Shown: positions 1-6,531, numbered from the stretch's first letter. The stretch is DNA of 8,672 bases from Gemmatimonadaceae bacterium (GCA_013361745.1 JABFXM010000325.1:1-8672); one strand, 5' to 3'. Numbers and translations are program-made. The notes: generated from the letters alone by a model not told the origin.

Positions 1-289
1 GCGCGGGTGCGGTCGCAACGCGCGTCGGGTTCGACCGCTGCGGCTGCGCGGCGGGGCGCGGCGGCGAGGTGCGCACCGTCGGCGCCGTCGGCGTCTCCTT
101 CACCCGCGCGTTCGGGTTGAGCGCGGTGTCGGCCGGGGTGAAGCTCGGCTGCACCGACTGCCCCGCCATCGCGAGATCGCGATCGAGGGTGCTGTCGACG
201 CCTTTGTCGTCGTGGCGCGCGCACGCCGCCGCGAGGGCGAGTGACGAAGCCACCGTGAGAGCCGTGATCGGAGAAAGTCGAAAACGCAT
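1..289 (-). CDS. Predicted lipoprotein, N-terminal part (gene continues beyond the left edge)
   Basis: An open frame on the minus strand starts at 289 and stays open to position 1, giving 96 residues without a stop. Residues 1-22 form a bacterial signal peptide: basic start MRFR, a hydrophobic stretch ITALTVASSLALAAA, then Cys23. The LAAAC lipobox has Leu at -4 and Ala at -3, an acceptable but not ideal lipobox, so export as a lipid-anchored protein is likely. The mature part is charged at first (HDDKGVDSTLDRDLAMA) and then becomes a Pro/Thr/Ala-rich linker from about residue 50, typical of a flexible tether before a domain that lies outside the window. An ATG at 295 is also in frame, but CAGGG lies 6 nt upstream of the 289 ATG and directly abuts the 295 one, so I prefer 289. 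It is divergent from the TonB receptor gene. No function can be assigned. Confidence 0.72.
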   Translation of the reverse strand, partial: MRFRLSPITALTVASSLALAAACARHDDKGVDSTLDRDLAMAGQSVQPSFTPADTALNPNARVKETPTAPTVRTSPPRPAAQPQRSNPTRVATAPA

Positions 290-295
290 GCTCAT

Positions 296-468
296 CCCTG
301 TTCGGTGGGAGCCGCCTGGCGAGTCGGCGCGACGCGGCCGGGAGCGCCTTTCCTTCATACCCGGGGCCAGAGGGCTGGTTCGTCGCTGGCGAACGGGACA
401 GCGACCCTGCATCTTCGCCGTTAGGGTTCGCGGCACGGCCGCGACCATCCCCGATCCTCGATATCCTG
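296..468. promoter_or_regulatory. Divergent intergenic region between lipoprotein and receptor genes
   Basis: These 173 bp must hold the promoters for both divergent genes. I see no convincing -35/-10 pair. The one clear structure is a perfect 7-bp inverted repeat, GTCGCTG at 382-388 and CAGCGAC at 399-405 with a 10-nt spacer, which could be an operator or a hairpin. There is no clear Shine-Dalgarno sequence before the receptor ATG. Confidence 0.3.
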
Positions 469-3105
469 ATGCCCGAGATCCTCGCTCGTCGCCGGCGACT
501 CGTTGGGCTGTCGCTGACGTTCGTCGCGCTCGTCGCGGCGCCCGGCGCTGCCCAGCAGACACGCGACACCGCGGCGCCCCCGGCCCCCGCTCGTTCCCAT
601 CCCGCGGTCGCTGGCGCTGGCGTCATCACGATCTTTCCGGACTCGCTTCCCGACGTGCCGCGCACCATGAGCGAGCTGCTGGTGATGGGTGCGCCGGGCG
701 TGTTCGTCCAGCACGCGTCGGGGGCGGTGGCCGCCGGGTCATGGATCTCGATCCGTGACGGCGCGGCGGTGCGAGGCCTGGGGCCGCTGGTCGTGGTCGA
801 CGGCGTGCGAACCGTCGCACTCGTCGCGCGCATTCCCGAGACCACCGAGCGCCGCGCCCCGTCGCTCCTCGACGAGGTCCGCGTCGAGGACGTCGAGCGC
901 GTCGACGTTCTCCTCGGTCCCGCGGCCGCGGTACGATACGGGCGCGATGCGCGCACCGGGGTCATCGAGATCACGACGAGACGCCCTGGACGCGGCGCGC
1001 CGACGGTCCACGCGTCGCTGAGCGGTGCCGCTGTCGGAAGCGGGGACGAGTTCCCCCGCAACGGCACGCGGATCGGCAGCGGCGGCTATATCTGCACGCC
1101 CGGAGATCCGAGCCCCGCCTGCGCCGCGTCGGCGCCGTCACGGTATACGCCCCTGCTCGACATGTCTCCCTTCCGAACGGCCGGTTCCGGCGCCGGCAGG
1201 GTGAGCGTCTCGGGAGGAATCGGATCGTTGGGTTACAGCGTCGGCCTCTCGCACAGCGCGATGCGTGGCGCCCTTGCCTCCGATCGCGACGCGGCCGATG
1301 TCGGCGTGGTGCGTCTGACCTTGCCCGTCGGCGCGGCCGGACGGCTCGACGTCGCCTCCAACACGGCACTGCGTTCAGCGCGCGTTCCGTTCGAGGGGAA
1401 CGCGTCGATCGTGTCGCGCGGCATCACCGGCGCGGTGGACTGCTCCCAGGCTACGCCGTGCAGCAACGGCGACACGATCTCGCGCGGCTACATGGGTGCC
1501 CTCGCGTCGCCCGAACAGCAGGCGCGCCGCGGCACGGGCCACCGCGTTCGGCATTTCAGCAACGGGCTCGCCCTCACCACTCGCGCCGCTGATGCCGTCA
1601 CATTGCGCACGGTCGCATCCAACGACGCGTACACCGATCACGGGGGCTGGGACTACAGCGAGCTCACGACGCGCGGCAACGTATACGACGCGCGGCTTCG
1701 TCACACCGAGCGCGCCGTACAGACGGTCGTCGGCGAGGAGTTGACCGCGCATGCGCCGGTGGGCGGCGGCGACGTGACCACCGAGCTTGCGGTGCACGCG
1801 AGCGATGAGCAGACGAGGAGCAGCGTCGCTCGAGGGGCGGCGGCCGGCGGCACCGTCGCGGGCTCGAGCGCCGGATACCGAGTCGCCGAGCGCCGCATTG
1901 TCGGAACGCTCGCCCCTCGTTACGCCGCCGCGCTCGGATCGGCGGGGTTCGTCGTCAGCGTCACCAGCACTCGGTTCAAGTACGATCGCGGCGGGCTCCC
2001 GCTGACCGCCGATGCTGGCGCTGACGCCGCTCTGGTGCTGAGAAACCGCGAGAACGCGAGACTGCTCAGACGCGCGACGTTGCGCGCCGCGGCCGCGCAG
2101 GTGAGCGCCTTCGAGCCGCCGCGGGACCTGTTCTTCTCCCTCACTGGTACCGCGCCCATCGGGTTCACGCTCGCCCGCAACGCCAATGGGGACATTCATC
2201 CCGACCGGAGCTATGAAGGCGAAGGAGGGGCGGATCTCGGCTTCGCGCCGCTGGAGACTCGGCTCTCCGTCTCCGCGTTTCGCCGCCGCGAGACCCACCG
2301 CGGGATGCGCTATGGGCCCACCTACCCCTACGGTGGTTTCGTCACAGCTCTGCGACGCGTCGTCAACGGCGTGGAGCTCGCGGCGGGTGCCGTTCCATTC
2401 CAGCGGGGCAGCGCACGTCTCCAGATCGATCTCGCCTTCACGGTGCAGGCGGACCGCGTGACCTCGGAGCCCGCATCGTTCAACTACCTGTATACGGGGC
2501 TCGGTGGATTGAACAGCTTGCTCCTCACGCGTGGCCGGTCGTATGGGAGCTGGCAGGCGAGAGGGTACACGCCGTACGACGCCAATGGAAACGGTGTCAT
2601 CCAGGCAGGCGAGTACGAGCTTCTGCCTTACTCCTACGTCGGTCGCTCGCGTCCTTCGCGCTTCGGCTCGATGGAGGCGCGGCTCGCGCTCGCGCGGCGG
2701 TGGGTGCTCGGTGCGGACATCGGATACCAGGCCGGGTACAAGGTGCTCGACAAGGTCGAAACCCTGCGCTGCAGTCACGTGGTCTGTGACGCCTGGCAGA
2801 GCACGTCGGCAGTCGATCAGACCTATGCGCTCCTCGCCGGCACGACACCGTACTTTGTCACTGGGGAAGCATTGCGCATTCGCGAGCTCTCACTCGCCTA
2901 CGGCCCGCCGGCGTTCGCACACGCAGTGCGTGCCGGGCGGGCGGAGGTCAGCCTCGTCGTGCGCAACCTCGCCACCTTCTCCCGTGCTCGGTACATGGAT
3001 CCGGAGACGGAGCTTCCCGCGCCCGGGTTCGCCTCCGATCTCGTGCAGGGGCCCGGAATCGCGCGACCGCGTGTCGTCGCGATCCGCGTTGCCGCGAGCT
3101 ACTGA
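469..3105 (+). CDS. SusC/RagA-like TonB-dependent outer-membrane receptor
   Basis: An 878-residue outer-membrane transporter for energised uptake of an unknown ligand. Residues 1-28 are a signal peptide (basic RRRR at 7-10, hydrophobic core 11-24, cleavage likely after GAA at 26-28). The plug domain follows at about 50-175. It contains PLVVVDGVR and the block VEDVERVDVLLGPAAAVRYG...GVIEITTRR, a close match in layout to the SusC/RagA plug signature. The rest is a beta-barrel rich in alternating hydrophobic strands, ending in the aromatic residue Tyr878, as expected for BAM recognition. Residues 704-715 form an EF-hand-like loop, DANGNGVIQAGE, as often seen in SusC proteins. Three close cysteine pairs (C209/C218, C325/C331, C768/C773) probably form loop disulfides. 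The N-terminal carboxypeptidase-like domain common in SusC is absent and no susD gene follows. Start 469 is the first ATG giving an intact signal peptide. The substrate cannot be inferred. Confidence 0.88.
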   Translation: MPEILARRRRLVGLSLTFVALVAAPGAAQQTRDTAAPPAPARSHPAVAGAGVITIFPDSLPDVPRTMSELLVMGAPGVFVQHASGAVAAGSWISIRDGAAVRGLGPLVVVDGVRTVALVARIPETTERRAPSLLDEVRVEDVERVDVLLGPAAAVRYGRDARTGVIEITTRRPGRGAPTVHASLSGAAVGSGDEFPRNGTRIGSGGYICTPGDPSPACAASAPSRYTPLLDMSPFRTAGSGAGRVSVSGGIGSLGYSVGLSHSAMRGALASDRDAADVGVVRLTLPVGAAGRLDVASNTALRSARVPFEGNASIVSRGITGAVDCSQATPCSNGDTISRGYMGALASPEQQARRGTGHRVRHFSNGLALTTRAADAVTLRTVASNDAYTDHGGWDYSELTTRGNVYDARLRHTERAVQTVVGEELTAHAPVGGGDVTTELAVHASDEQTRSSVARGAAAGGTVAGSSAGYRVAERRIVGTLAPRYAAALGSAGFVVSVTSTRFKYDRGGLPLTADAGADAALVLRNRENARLLRRATLRAAAAQVSAFEPPRDLFFSLTGTAPIGFTLARNANGDIHPDRSYEGEGGADLGFAPLETRLSVSAFRRRETHRGMRYGPTYPYGGFVTALRRVVNGVELAAGAVPFQRGSARLQIDLAFTVQADRVTSEPASFNYLYTGLGGLNSLLLTRGRSYGSWQARGYTPYDANGNGVIQAGEYELLPYSYVGRSRPSRFGSMEARLALARRWVLGADIGYQAGYKVLDKVETLRCSHVVCDAWQSTSAVDQTYALLAGTTPYFVTGEALRIRELSLAYGPPAFAHAVRAGRAEVSLVVRNLATFSRARYMDPETELPAPGFASDLVQGPGIARPRVVAIRVAASY

Positions 3106-3163
3106 CGTCGTTACCGGACAACTCGAGCGCGGCGCTCCTCTTGCAACAGTCCCCACTGCACGA

Positions 3164-3199
3164 CCACCGCCGAGCCCCATGCACCGGGCCCGGCGGTGG
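3164..3199 (+). terminator. GC-rich hairpin after the receptor gene
   Basis: CCACCGCCGAGCCC (3164-3177) pairs with GGGCCCGGCGGTGG (3186-3199), 13 of 14 positions, around an 8-nt loop. It lies 58 nt after the receptor stop and 54 nt before the next start. No T-tract follows, so it is an atypical intrinsic terminator. It could also be structure in the leader of the downstream operon. Confidence 0.5.
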
Positions 3200-3253
3200 C
3201 CGTCTTGTATCCGTGCGCCCCGCGCGCGCCCATCGGGACCCGACCGCTACTGC

Positions 3254-3952
3254 ATGACCGACCAGACCGCGCTCGCCGCTGCCGGCTCGCGCGCCGGCGC
3301 TGACGATCCGATCGTCGCGCTCCGTGATCGATATCTCGCCGCGCAGCTCGCCGGCGATCGCCAGGAAGCGCTCCGCCTCGTCCATGAAGAGGGACTCGCG
3401 CGCGGCCTCGACGCGCCGCGCATCGCGCTCGACGTGATCATGCCCGCGCAACGCGAGATCGGACGGCTCTGGCAGCAGAACCGCATCGGCGTCGCCGAGG
3501 AGCACCTCGCGACCGCGATCTCGCAGCTCGTCGTCTCCACGCTCTACGCGCACTTCCCGCGCGAGCGGAGCAACGGCAAGCGCGTCATCGTCGCCTGCAT
3601 CGAGGGCGAGCAGCACGAGCTCGGCGCGCGGCTCGTCGCCGACTTCCTCGAGATGGCCGGCTTCGTCGTCCACTTCCTCGGCGCGAACGTCCCCACCGAC
3701 TCGCTCGTCGCGATGGTGCGCAGCGAGCTGCCGCATCTCGTCGTCCTCTCCAGCGCGACCACGCTGCACATCGCGCAGCTGCGCAGCGCCGTCTCCCGAG
3801 TCCGGCTCGTCGGCGGTGACGCGCTGCCGATCGCGGTCGGCGGCGGCGTCTGCGGCTGGGTGCACGACCTCGGCGACCTCCCCGGTGTGCGCTGCGCCGG
3901 CGACGACCTGCACGATCTCGTCGAGACCGCGAAGCGACTGACGGGGGTATGA
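3254..3952 (+). CDS. Stand-alone cobalamin (B12)-binding sensor protein, CarH/AerR-like
   Basis: A 232-residue cytosolic protein. Residues ~18-100 form the helical cap (B12-binding-2/MetH cap type) and ~108-230 the Rossmann-like B12-binding domain. The cap carries W73 followed nine residues later by E83-H84, the W-x9-EH pattern of CarH-type photoreceptors that packs against the upper face of adenosylcobalamin. The Rossmann part has E119-x-H121-x-x-G124, the E/DxHxxG motif whose His ligates cobalt, then LSSATT (165-170) and VGGGV (195-199) for the nucleotide tail. There is no MerR-like DNA-binding domain, so it resembles AerR/PpaA-type or corrinoid-protein layouts and would need a partner to act on transcription. 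CarH has a His directly after the cap Trp; here it is Gln74, so the light-state bis-His ligation of CarH may not form. First gene of the operon. Start 3254 is the first ATG before recognisable domain sequence; no clear Shine-Dalgarno precedes it. A methyltransferase corrinoid carrier is the main alternative. Confidence 0.85.
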   Translation: MTDQTALAAAGSRAGADDPIVALRDRYLAAQLAGDRQEALRLVHEEGLARGLDAPRIALDVIMPAQREIGRLWQQNRIGVAEEHLATAISQLVVSTLYAHFPRERSNGKRVIVACIEGEQHELGARLVADFLEMAGFVVHFLGANVPTDSLVAMVRSELPHLVVLSSATTLHIAQLRSAVSRVRLVGGDALPIAVGGGVCGWVHDLGDLPGVRCAGDDLHDLVETAKRLTGV

Positions 3953-3955
3953 GGA
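3951..3955 (+). promoter_or_regulatory. Ribosome binding site of the helical repeat protein gene
   Basis: GAGGA begins within the last bases of the upstream stop codon and lies 4 nt before the ATG at 3960. This supports that start and close translational coupling to the B12 protein. Confidence 0.6.
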
Positions 3956-3959
3956 CGCG

Positions 3960-4742
3960 ATGACCACATCCTCCGATCCGCGCGCTCCCCGTTCGTACGC
4001 TTCGCTCGCCGACTACGTCGAGCGGCTCGGCGACTCCATCGCCCGCCGCGCGATGGCGATCATGTACGCCAATCCCTTCTGGGACGATCGCTTCGGCGCA
4101 CGCGGCCGCCGCTTCGCCGAGGAGGACGGCCGCCGCCACATCGCCTACCTCTGCGAGGCGCTGCGCCAGGGGAGCAGCGATTCGCTCGTGCACTACACGC
4201 GCTGGGTGCAGAGCGTCCTCACCACGCGCGGGATGTGCAGCGCGCACCTCGACGAGAACCTCGAGCGCGTCGGAGGAATCATCCTCTCAGAGGAGCTACC
4301 CGACGGGCACGTGGCCGTGGCCTTTCTCGATGCCGGGCGACGCGCGCTCTGCTACGCACCTGGTCCCGCGCGCGACATCCAGGACGCGAGCGACGCGATC
4401 GGCGTCGAGGTCCGCCGCACCCTCTCGAGCGCGAACCCGCGCTGGCGCGACGAGTGGGGACGCGACAGCGCGAGCCGCCTGACCGCGACCGTCGAGTGGC
4501 CGGTCTCCTACCTCGCCGACGCCGTGCACCTCGGCCGCGACGACCAGCTCGCGGGCTATCTCGCCTGGCTCGCCGACTTCGCCGCGCGTCGCGAGATCCC
4601 CGCCACCTCGCTCGAGTCGTTTCTCCTCGCGTTAGGCAGCGCCCTCGATCACCTCGCCGGCGAGACGCGGCGCTTCGCGACCGAGACATTGGCCCGCGCC
4701 CGCGCGCTCGCGGCGACGATACAGTCTCCCGCCGCGCGATGA
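3960..4742 (+). CDS. All-helical two-repeat protein of unknown family, bilin-operon partner
   Basis: A 260-residue, predicted cytosolic, mostly helical protein that I do not recognise. It shows an internal duplication: residues 60-108 align without gaps to 181-229. Y63/Y184, L64/L185, A67/A188, G71/G192, D74/D195, L76/L197, Y79/Y200, W82/W203, R90/R211, L97/L218, L101/L222 and G105/G226 are identical. A short beta-like segment (GHVAVAFLDAGRRALCYAP, 116-134) separates the halves. Cysteines at 65, 93 and 131 could be considered for covalent bilin attachment, but none sits in a known phycobiliprotein motif. It lies 7 nt after the B12 gene and overlaps the bilin reductase by ATGA, so the three products are probably made in set ratios and work together. 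From memory, pre-PcyA reductases in heterotrophic bacteria are accompanied by bilin-binding globins (BBAGs); a similar role here is a hypothesis based on position only. Confidence 0.75.
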   Translation: MTTSSDPRAPRSYASLADYVERLGDSIARRAMAIMYANPFWDDRFGARGRRFAEEDGRRHIAYLCEALRQGSSDSLVHYTRWVQSVLTTRGMCSAHLDENLERVGGIILSEELPDGHVAVAFLDAGRRALCYAPGPARDIQDASDAIGVEVRRTLSSANPRWRDEWGRDSASRLTATVEWPVSYLADAVHLGRDDQLAGYLAWLADFAARREIPATSLESFLLALGSALDHLAGETRRFATETLARARALAATIQSPAAR

Positions 4743-5494
4743 CCGTGCCCGACGCGCTCGCGACCGCCGTGGACTGGCCGACGCTCGCCGCCGATCTCGA
4801 GGCGACGCTCGCCAGCGCGCTCGCGCTCGCGCCCATTCCGCTCGCGCCGGGACACGCCCGAGCGATGGGCACGTGGAAGGGAGCACCGACGACGATCGAG
4901 ACACGCGCGTGGCGCGGCGAGCGCATCGCGTACTGCCGCGTCGCGCGCGTGCGCGGCCACGGCGTCGCGATCGGCAACGTGCTCTGCATCCCCGATCCCG
5001 CGCTTCGCGCCGGCGGGCGTCCACTCCCGATCCTCGGCGTCGATCTCGTCGCGATCGGCGAGCGCGACGCGATCGTCGTCGCGGACCTCTCGCCGATGAC
5101 CGAGGATCGCGCGCTCGGCAGCGAGCGGATCGCCGCCGCGCTCGACGCGGACCCGGATGTCGCGCGCCTCACGCCGATCGATGACCTGCCGCCGTGGGCG
5201 CGCGACAGCTTCTCCACCCGCGCTCTCGCCGTGCGAGTGGGCGCCGAGCTGCATCCGGTGGCCGCGGCGGCGGTGCGGCGCGTCGTCGACGCGTTCGTCA
5301 CACTCGTGCACGAGGCGCGCGTCGACGCGAACGCGGACGACACGGGTGCGGTGCGTCGGGCACACCAGCGTCATCTCGGGCGCCACCGTGACGAGGACGG
5401 CGGTCTCGCACTTCTCGGCCGCATGTTCGGGAGCGAATGGGCACGCGGTTATGTTTGCACCGTCCTGTTTCCCGACCTTCCGGAGCATTCGTGA
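4739..5494 (+). CDS. Ferredoxin-dependent bilin reductase (PcyA/PebS superfamily)
   Basis: A 251-residue protein matching PcyA-like enzymes, which reduce biliverdin IXa to phytobilins with electrons from ferredoxin, over nearly its whole length. PLPILGVDLVAIG (95-107) corresponds to the PcyA strand PLFGCDIVAG with the catalytic aspartate, here D102. VVADLSPMTEDR (113-124) matches PcyA IADLSPTQSDR. LPPW (150-153) plus FS matches LPPWGEIFS. D220 with LLGRMFGSEWARGYVCTVLF (225-244) matches the PcyA C-terminus (D220, EKAFGEAWAERY..VLF). The PcyA residues Glu76 and His88 seem to be replaced by Arg67 and Asn80 in my alignment, so the product need not be phycocyanobilin. The ATG at 4739 overlaps the previous stop (ATGA); this start is chosen because homology begins shortly after it and any earlier start would run deep into the upstream gene. 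No heme oxygenase gene is in the window, so biliverdin must come from elsewhere. Confidence 0.85.
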   Translation: MTVPDALATAVDWPTLAADLEATLASALALAPIPLAPGHARAMGTWKGAPTTIETRAWRGERIAYCRVARVRGHGVAIGNVLCIPDPALRAGGRPLPILGVDLVAIGERDAIVVADLSPMTEDRALGSERIAAALDADPDVARLTPIDDLPPWARDSFSTRALAVRVGAELHPVAAAAVRRVVDAFVTLVHEARVDANADDTGAVRRAHQRHLGRHRDEDGGLALLGRMFGSEWARGYVCTVLFPDLPEHS

Positions 5495-5699
5495 GCCAGA
5501 CCGTCAGGCCAGAAGTCTACGCGGGGCTCAGTCGTGAGCTCGCCATCGCCCTCGCGCCCGACGGGACCATTCGGTGGCTCGACCCGCGCGCGGCGGCGCT
5601 GCTCGGCTGCGCGCCGGGCACCGGTCTGCAGAGGGCCGCTTCGGCGGGTGGCTCTCGAGCGAGAACCAGACCCCGGCGCTGCCCGAGGAGATCTCGTAG
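5491..5699 (+). pseudogene. Broken PAS-domain (probable sensor kinase) gene remnant
   Basis: A GTG start at 5491 overlaps the bilin reductase stop (GTGA), the same coupling used in the rest of the operon. About 46 residues are credible: SQTVRPEVYAGLSRELAIAL, then APDGTIRWLDPRAAALLG, which is the beginning of a PAS domain (dG-I--W--aA--llG). From about 5622-5630 this frame turns into Arg/Ser-rich sequence with mixed third bases. The frame starting at 5628 (0 mod 3) then becomes clean, with G or C in every third position: AEGRFGGWLSSENQTPALP to a TAG at 5697-5699. The two parts together cover far less than a full PAS domain, so I infer an internal deletion (or a collapsed assembly) that joined the start and end of a larger photosensory or kinase gene out of frame. 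The kinase identity is inferred only from the PAS start and operon context. The uninterrupted original frame continues to a TAG at 5722-5724, inside the following repeat. Confidence 0.65.
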
Positions 5700-5701
5700 T
5701 G

Positions 5702-5768
5702 AGGGGTCAGGGGTCAGGCGATAGGAACTGCGTTGACCGCAGTGCCCGACCCGTGACCCCTGACCCCT
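5702..5768. repeat. Nested palindromic repeat, copy 1 (REP-like, probable bidirectional terminator)
   Basis: Perfect 15-bp arms, AGGGGTCAGGGGTCA (5702-5716) and TGACCCCTGACCCCT (5754-5768), enclose an inner 6-bp hairpin, ACTGCG (5727-5732), loop TTGAC, CGCAGT (5738-5743). The arms are two units of a GGGGTCA heptad. The element starts 2 nt after the TAG at 5697-5699 and ends 4 nt before the stop of the convergent sigma gene, so it fills the whole convergent gap and is well placed to stop transcription from both sides. A second copy lies at 8601-8672. Confidence 0.85.
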
Positions 5769-5772
5769 GTCG

Positions 5773-6531
5773 TCATGCACTCGCCCGCGCCGGCGCCAGC
5801 GCCGCGCGCAGCTTGCCTAACGCCTTCGTCCGGATCTGCGAGATCCGCGACTCCGTCACCTCGAGCACCGTCGCGATCTCGCGGAGGTTGAGCTCCTCGT
5901 AGTAGTAGAGCGAGATCACCACTCCTTCCTGCTCGTTCAGGCACGCGAGCGCTTCCTTCAGCGTCTCGACGTCCTGCTCGCGGATCAACCGGTCCTCGGC
6001 CGACGGCGTCGACTCGTCGAAGAGTGACGCCGCGGGGGGAGCGCCATGGCCGTCGTCCCGCGTCGACGGCGTGCCGTCGAGCGGCACGAGCACCGCGGCC
6101 TCGATCTCACCCTGCCAGCGCCAGAGCGTCGGCAGGTCGACGTTCAGCTCCGCCGCGATCTCCTTGTCGTCCGGCACGCGGCCGAGCGAGCGCATGAGCT
6201 TCTCCTGCACCCCGCCGATGTCGCGCGTCTTCCGGCGCACCGAGCGCGGCACATGATCCTGCCGGCGCAGCTCGTCGAGGATCGCGCCGCGGATGCGCGG
6301 CGCGGCGAAGGTGCTGAACGCATGGCCGCGCGTCGCGTCGAAGCTCTCGAGCGCGGAGACGAGACCGAGCGTACCCGCGCTCAGCAGCTCGTCGAAGTCC
6401 GCCTCCGAGGAAAGATTGCGGAGGATGCGGCGCGCGACGACGTGGACGAGGCCGAGGTGCGCGTCGAGCAGCTGCTCCCGCGCCTCCGAATTCCCTGCTG
6501 CGTACGCGACCCAGAGTTCGCTGGCGTCCAT
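5773..6531 (-). CDS. fliA: RNA polymerase sigma factor, FliA/WhiG (sigma-28) family
   Basis: A 252-residue group 3 sigma factor with the standard three domains. Region 2 spans about 27-93 (HLGLVHVVARRI, DFDELLSAGTLGLVSALESFD, FSTFAAPRIRGAILDELR), with the FAAPRIRGAILDELR stretch typical of FliA/WhiG. Region 3 spans about 94-145 (VPRSVRRK...LGRVPDDKEIAAEL). Region 4 spans about 183-243, with LNEQEGVVISLYYYEELNLREIATVLEVTESRISQI as its helix-turn-helix for the -35 element. Length and layout fit FliA, which transcribes late flagellar and chemotaxis genes and is held inactive by FlgM. An flgM-like gene lies 750 bp upstream, transcribed in the opposite direction. GAGGT about 8 nt before the ATG supports the start. 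A 32-residue acidic/Pro insert (150-181) between regions 3 and 4 is longer than I would expect. Its sole TTA codon (L238) lies in the GCGTTAGGCA motif. Confidence 0.92.
   Translation of the reverse strand: MDASELWVAYAAGNSEAREQLLDAHLGLVHVVARRILRNLSSEADFDELLSAGTLGLVSALESFDATRGHAFSTFAAPRIRGAILDELRRQDHVPRSVRRKTRDIGGVQEKLMRSLGRVPDDKEIAAELNVDLPTLWRWQGEIEAAVLVPLDGTPSTRDDGHGAPPAASLFDESTPSAEDRLIREQDVETLKEALACLNEQEGVVISLYYYEELNLREIATVLEVTESRISQIRTKALGKLRAALAPARASA

Noticed and set aside
69..758. Plus-strand open frame over the left end
   Set aside because: It is antisense to the lipoprotein signal peptide and overlaps the receptor gene start. The translation is Arg-rich with no domain.
1375..2778. Long (467-codon) minus-strand open frame opposite the TonB receptor
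   Set aside because: It is antisense to a well-supported receptor gene and its translation is low-complexity Arg/Ala/Glu-rich without motifs. Such antisense frames are normal at this GC content.
2531..3253. Upstream extension of the B12-protein frame into the receptor gene
   Set aside because: The extension lies inside the receptor in another frame and reads as Arg/Ser-rich noise; recognisable sequence begins only after the ATG at 3254.
3106..3253. Possible cobalamin riboswitch before the B12-protein operon
   Set aside because: There is no B12-box-like sequence and, once the terminator hairpin is counted, too little room for the fold.
4235..4738. Upstream extension of the bilin reductase frame
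   Set aside because: It overlaps the two-repeat protein gene completely and is almost all Arg/Pro/Ala. The ATGA overlap at 4739 is the natural start.
5626..5631. PstI-type site CTGCAG at the PAS frame junction as a sign of a cloning artefact
   Set aside because: A 6-bp site in 8.7 kb is expected by chance and there is no vector sequence or second site to support it.
5600..5640. Programmed ribosomal frameshift at the PAS junction
   Set aside because: There is no slippery heptamer and the combined product would still lack most of a PAS domain, so a deletion fits better.
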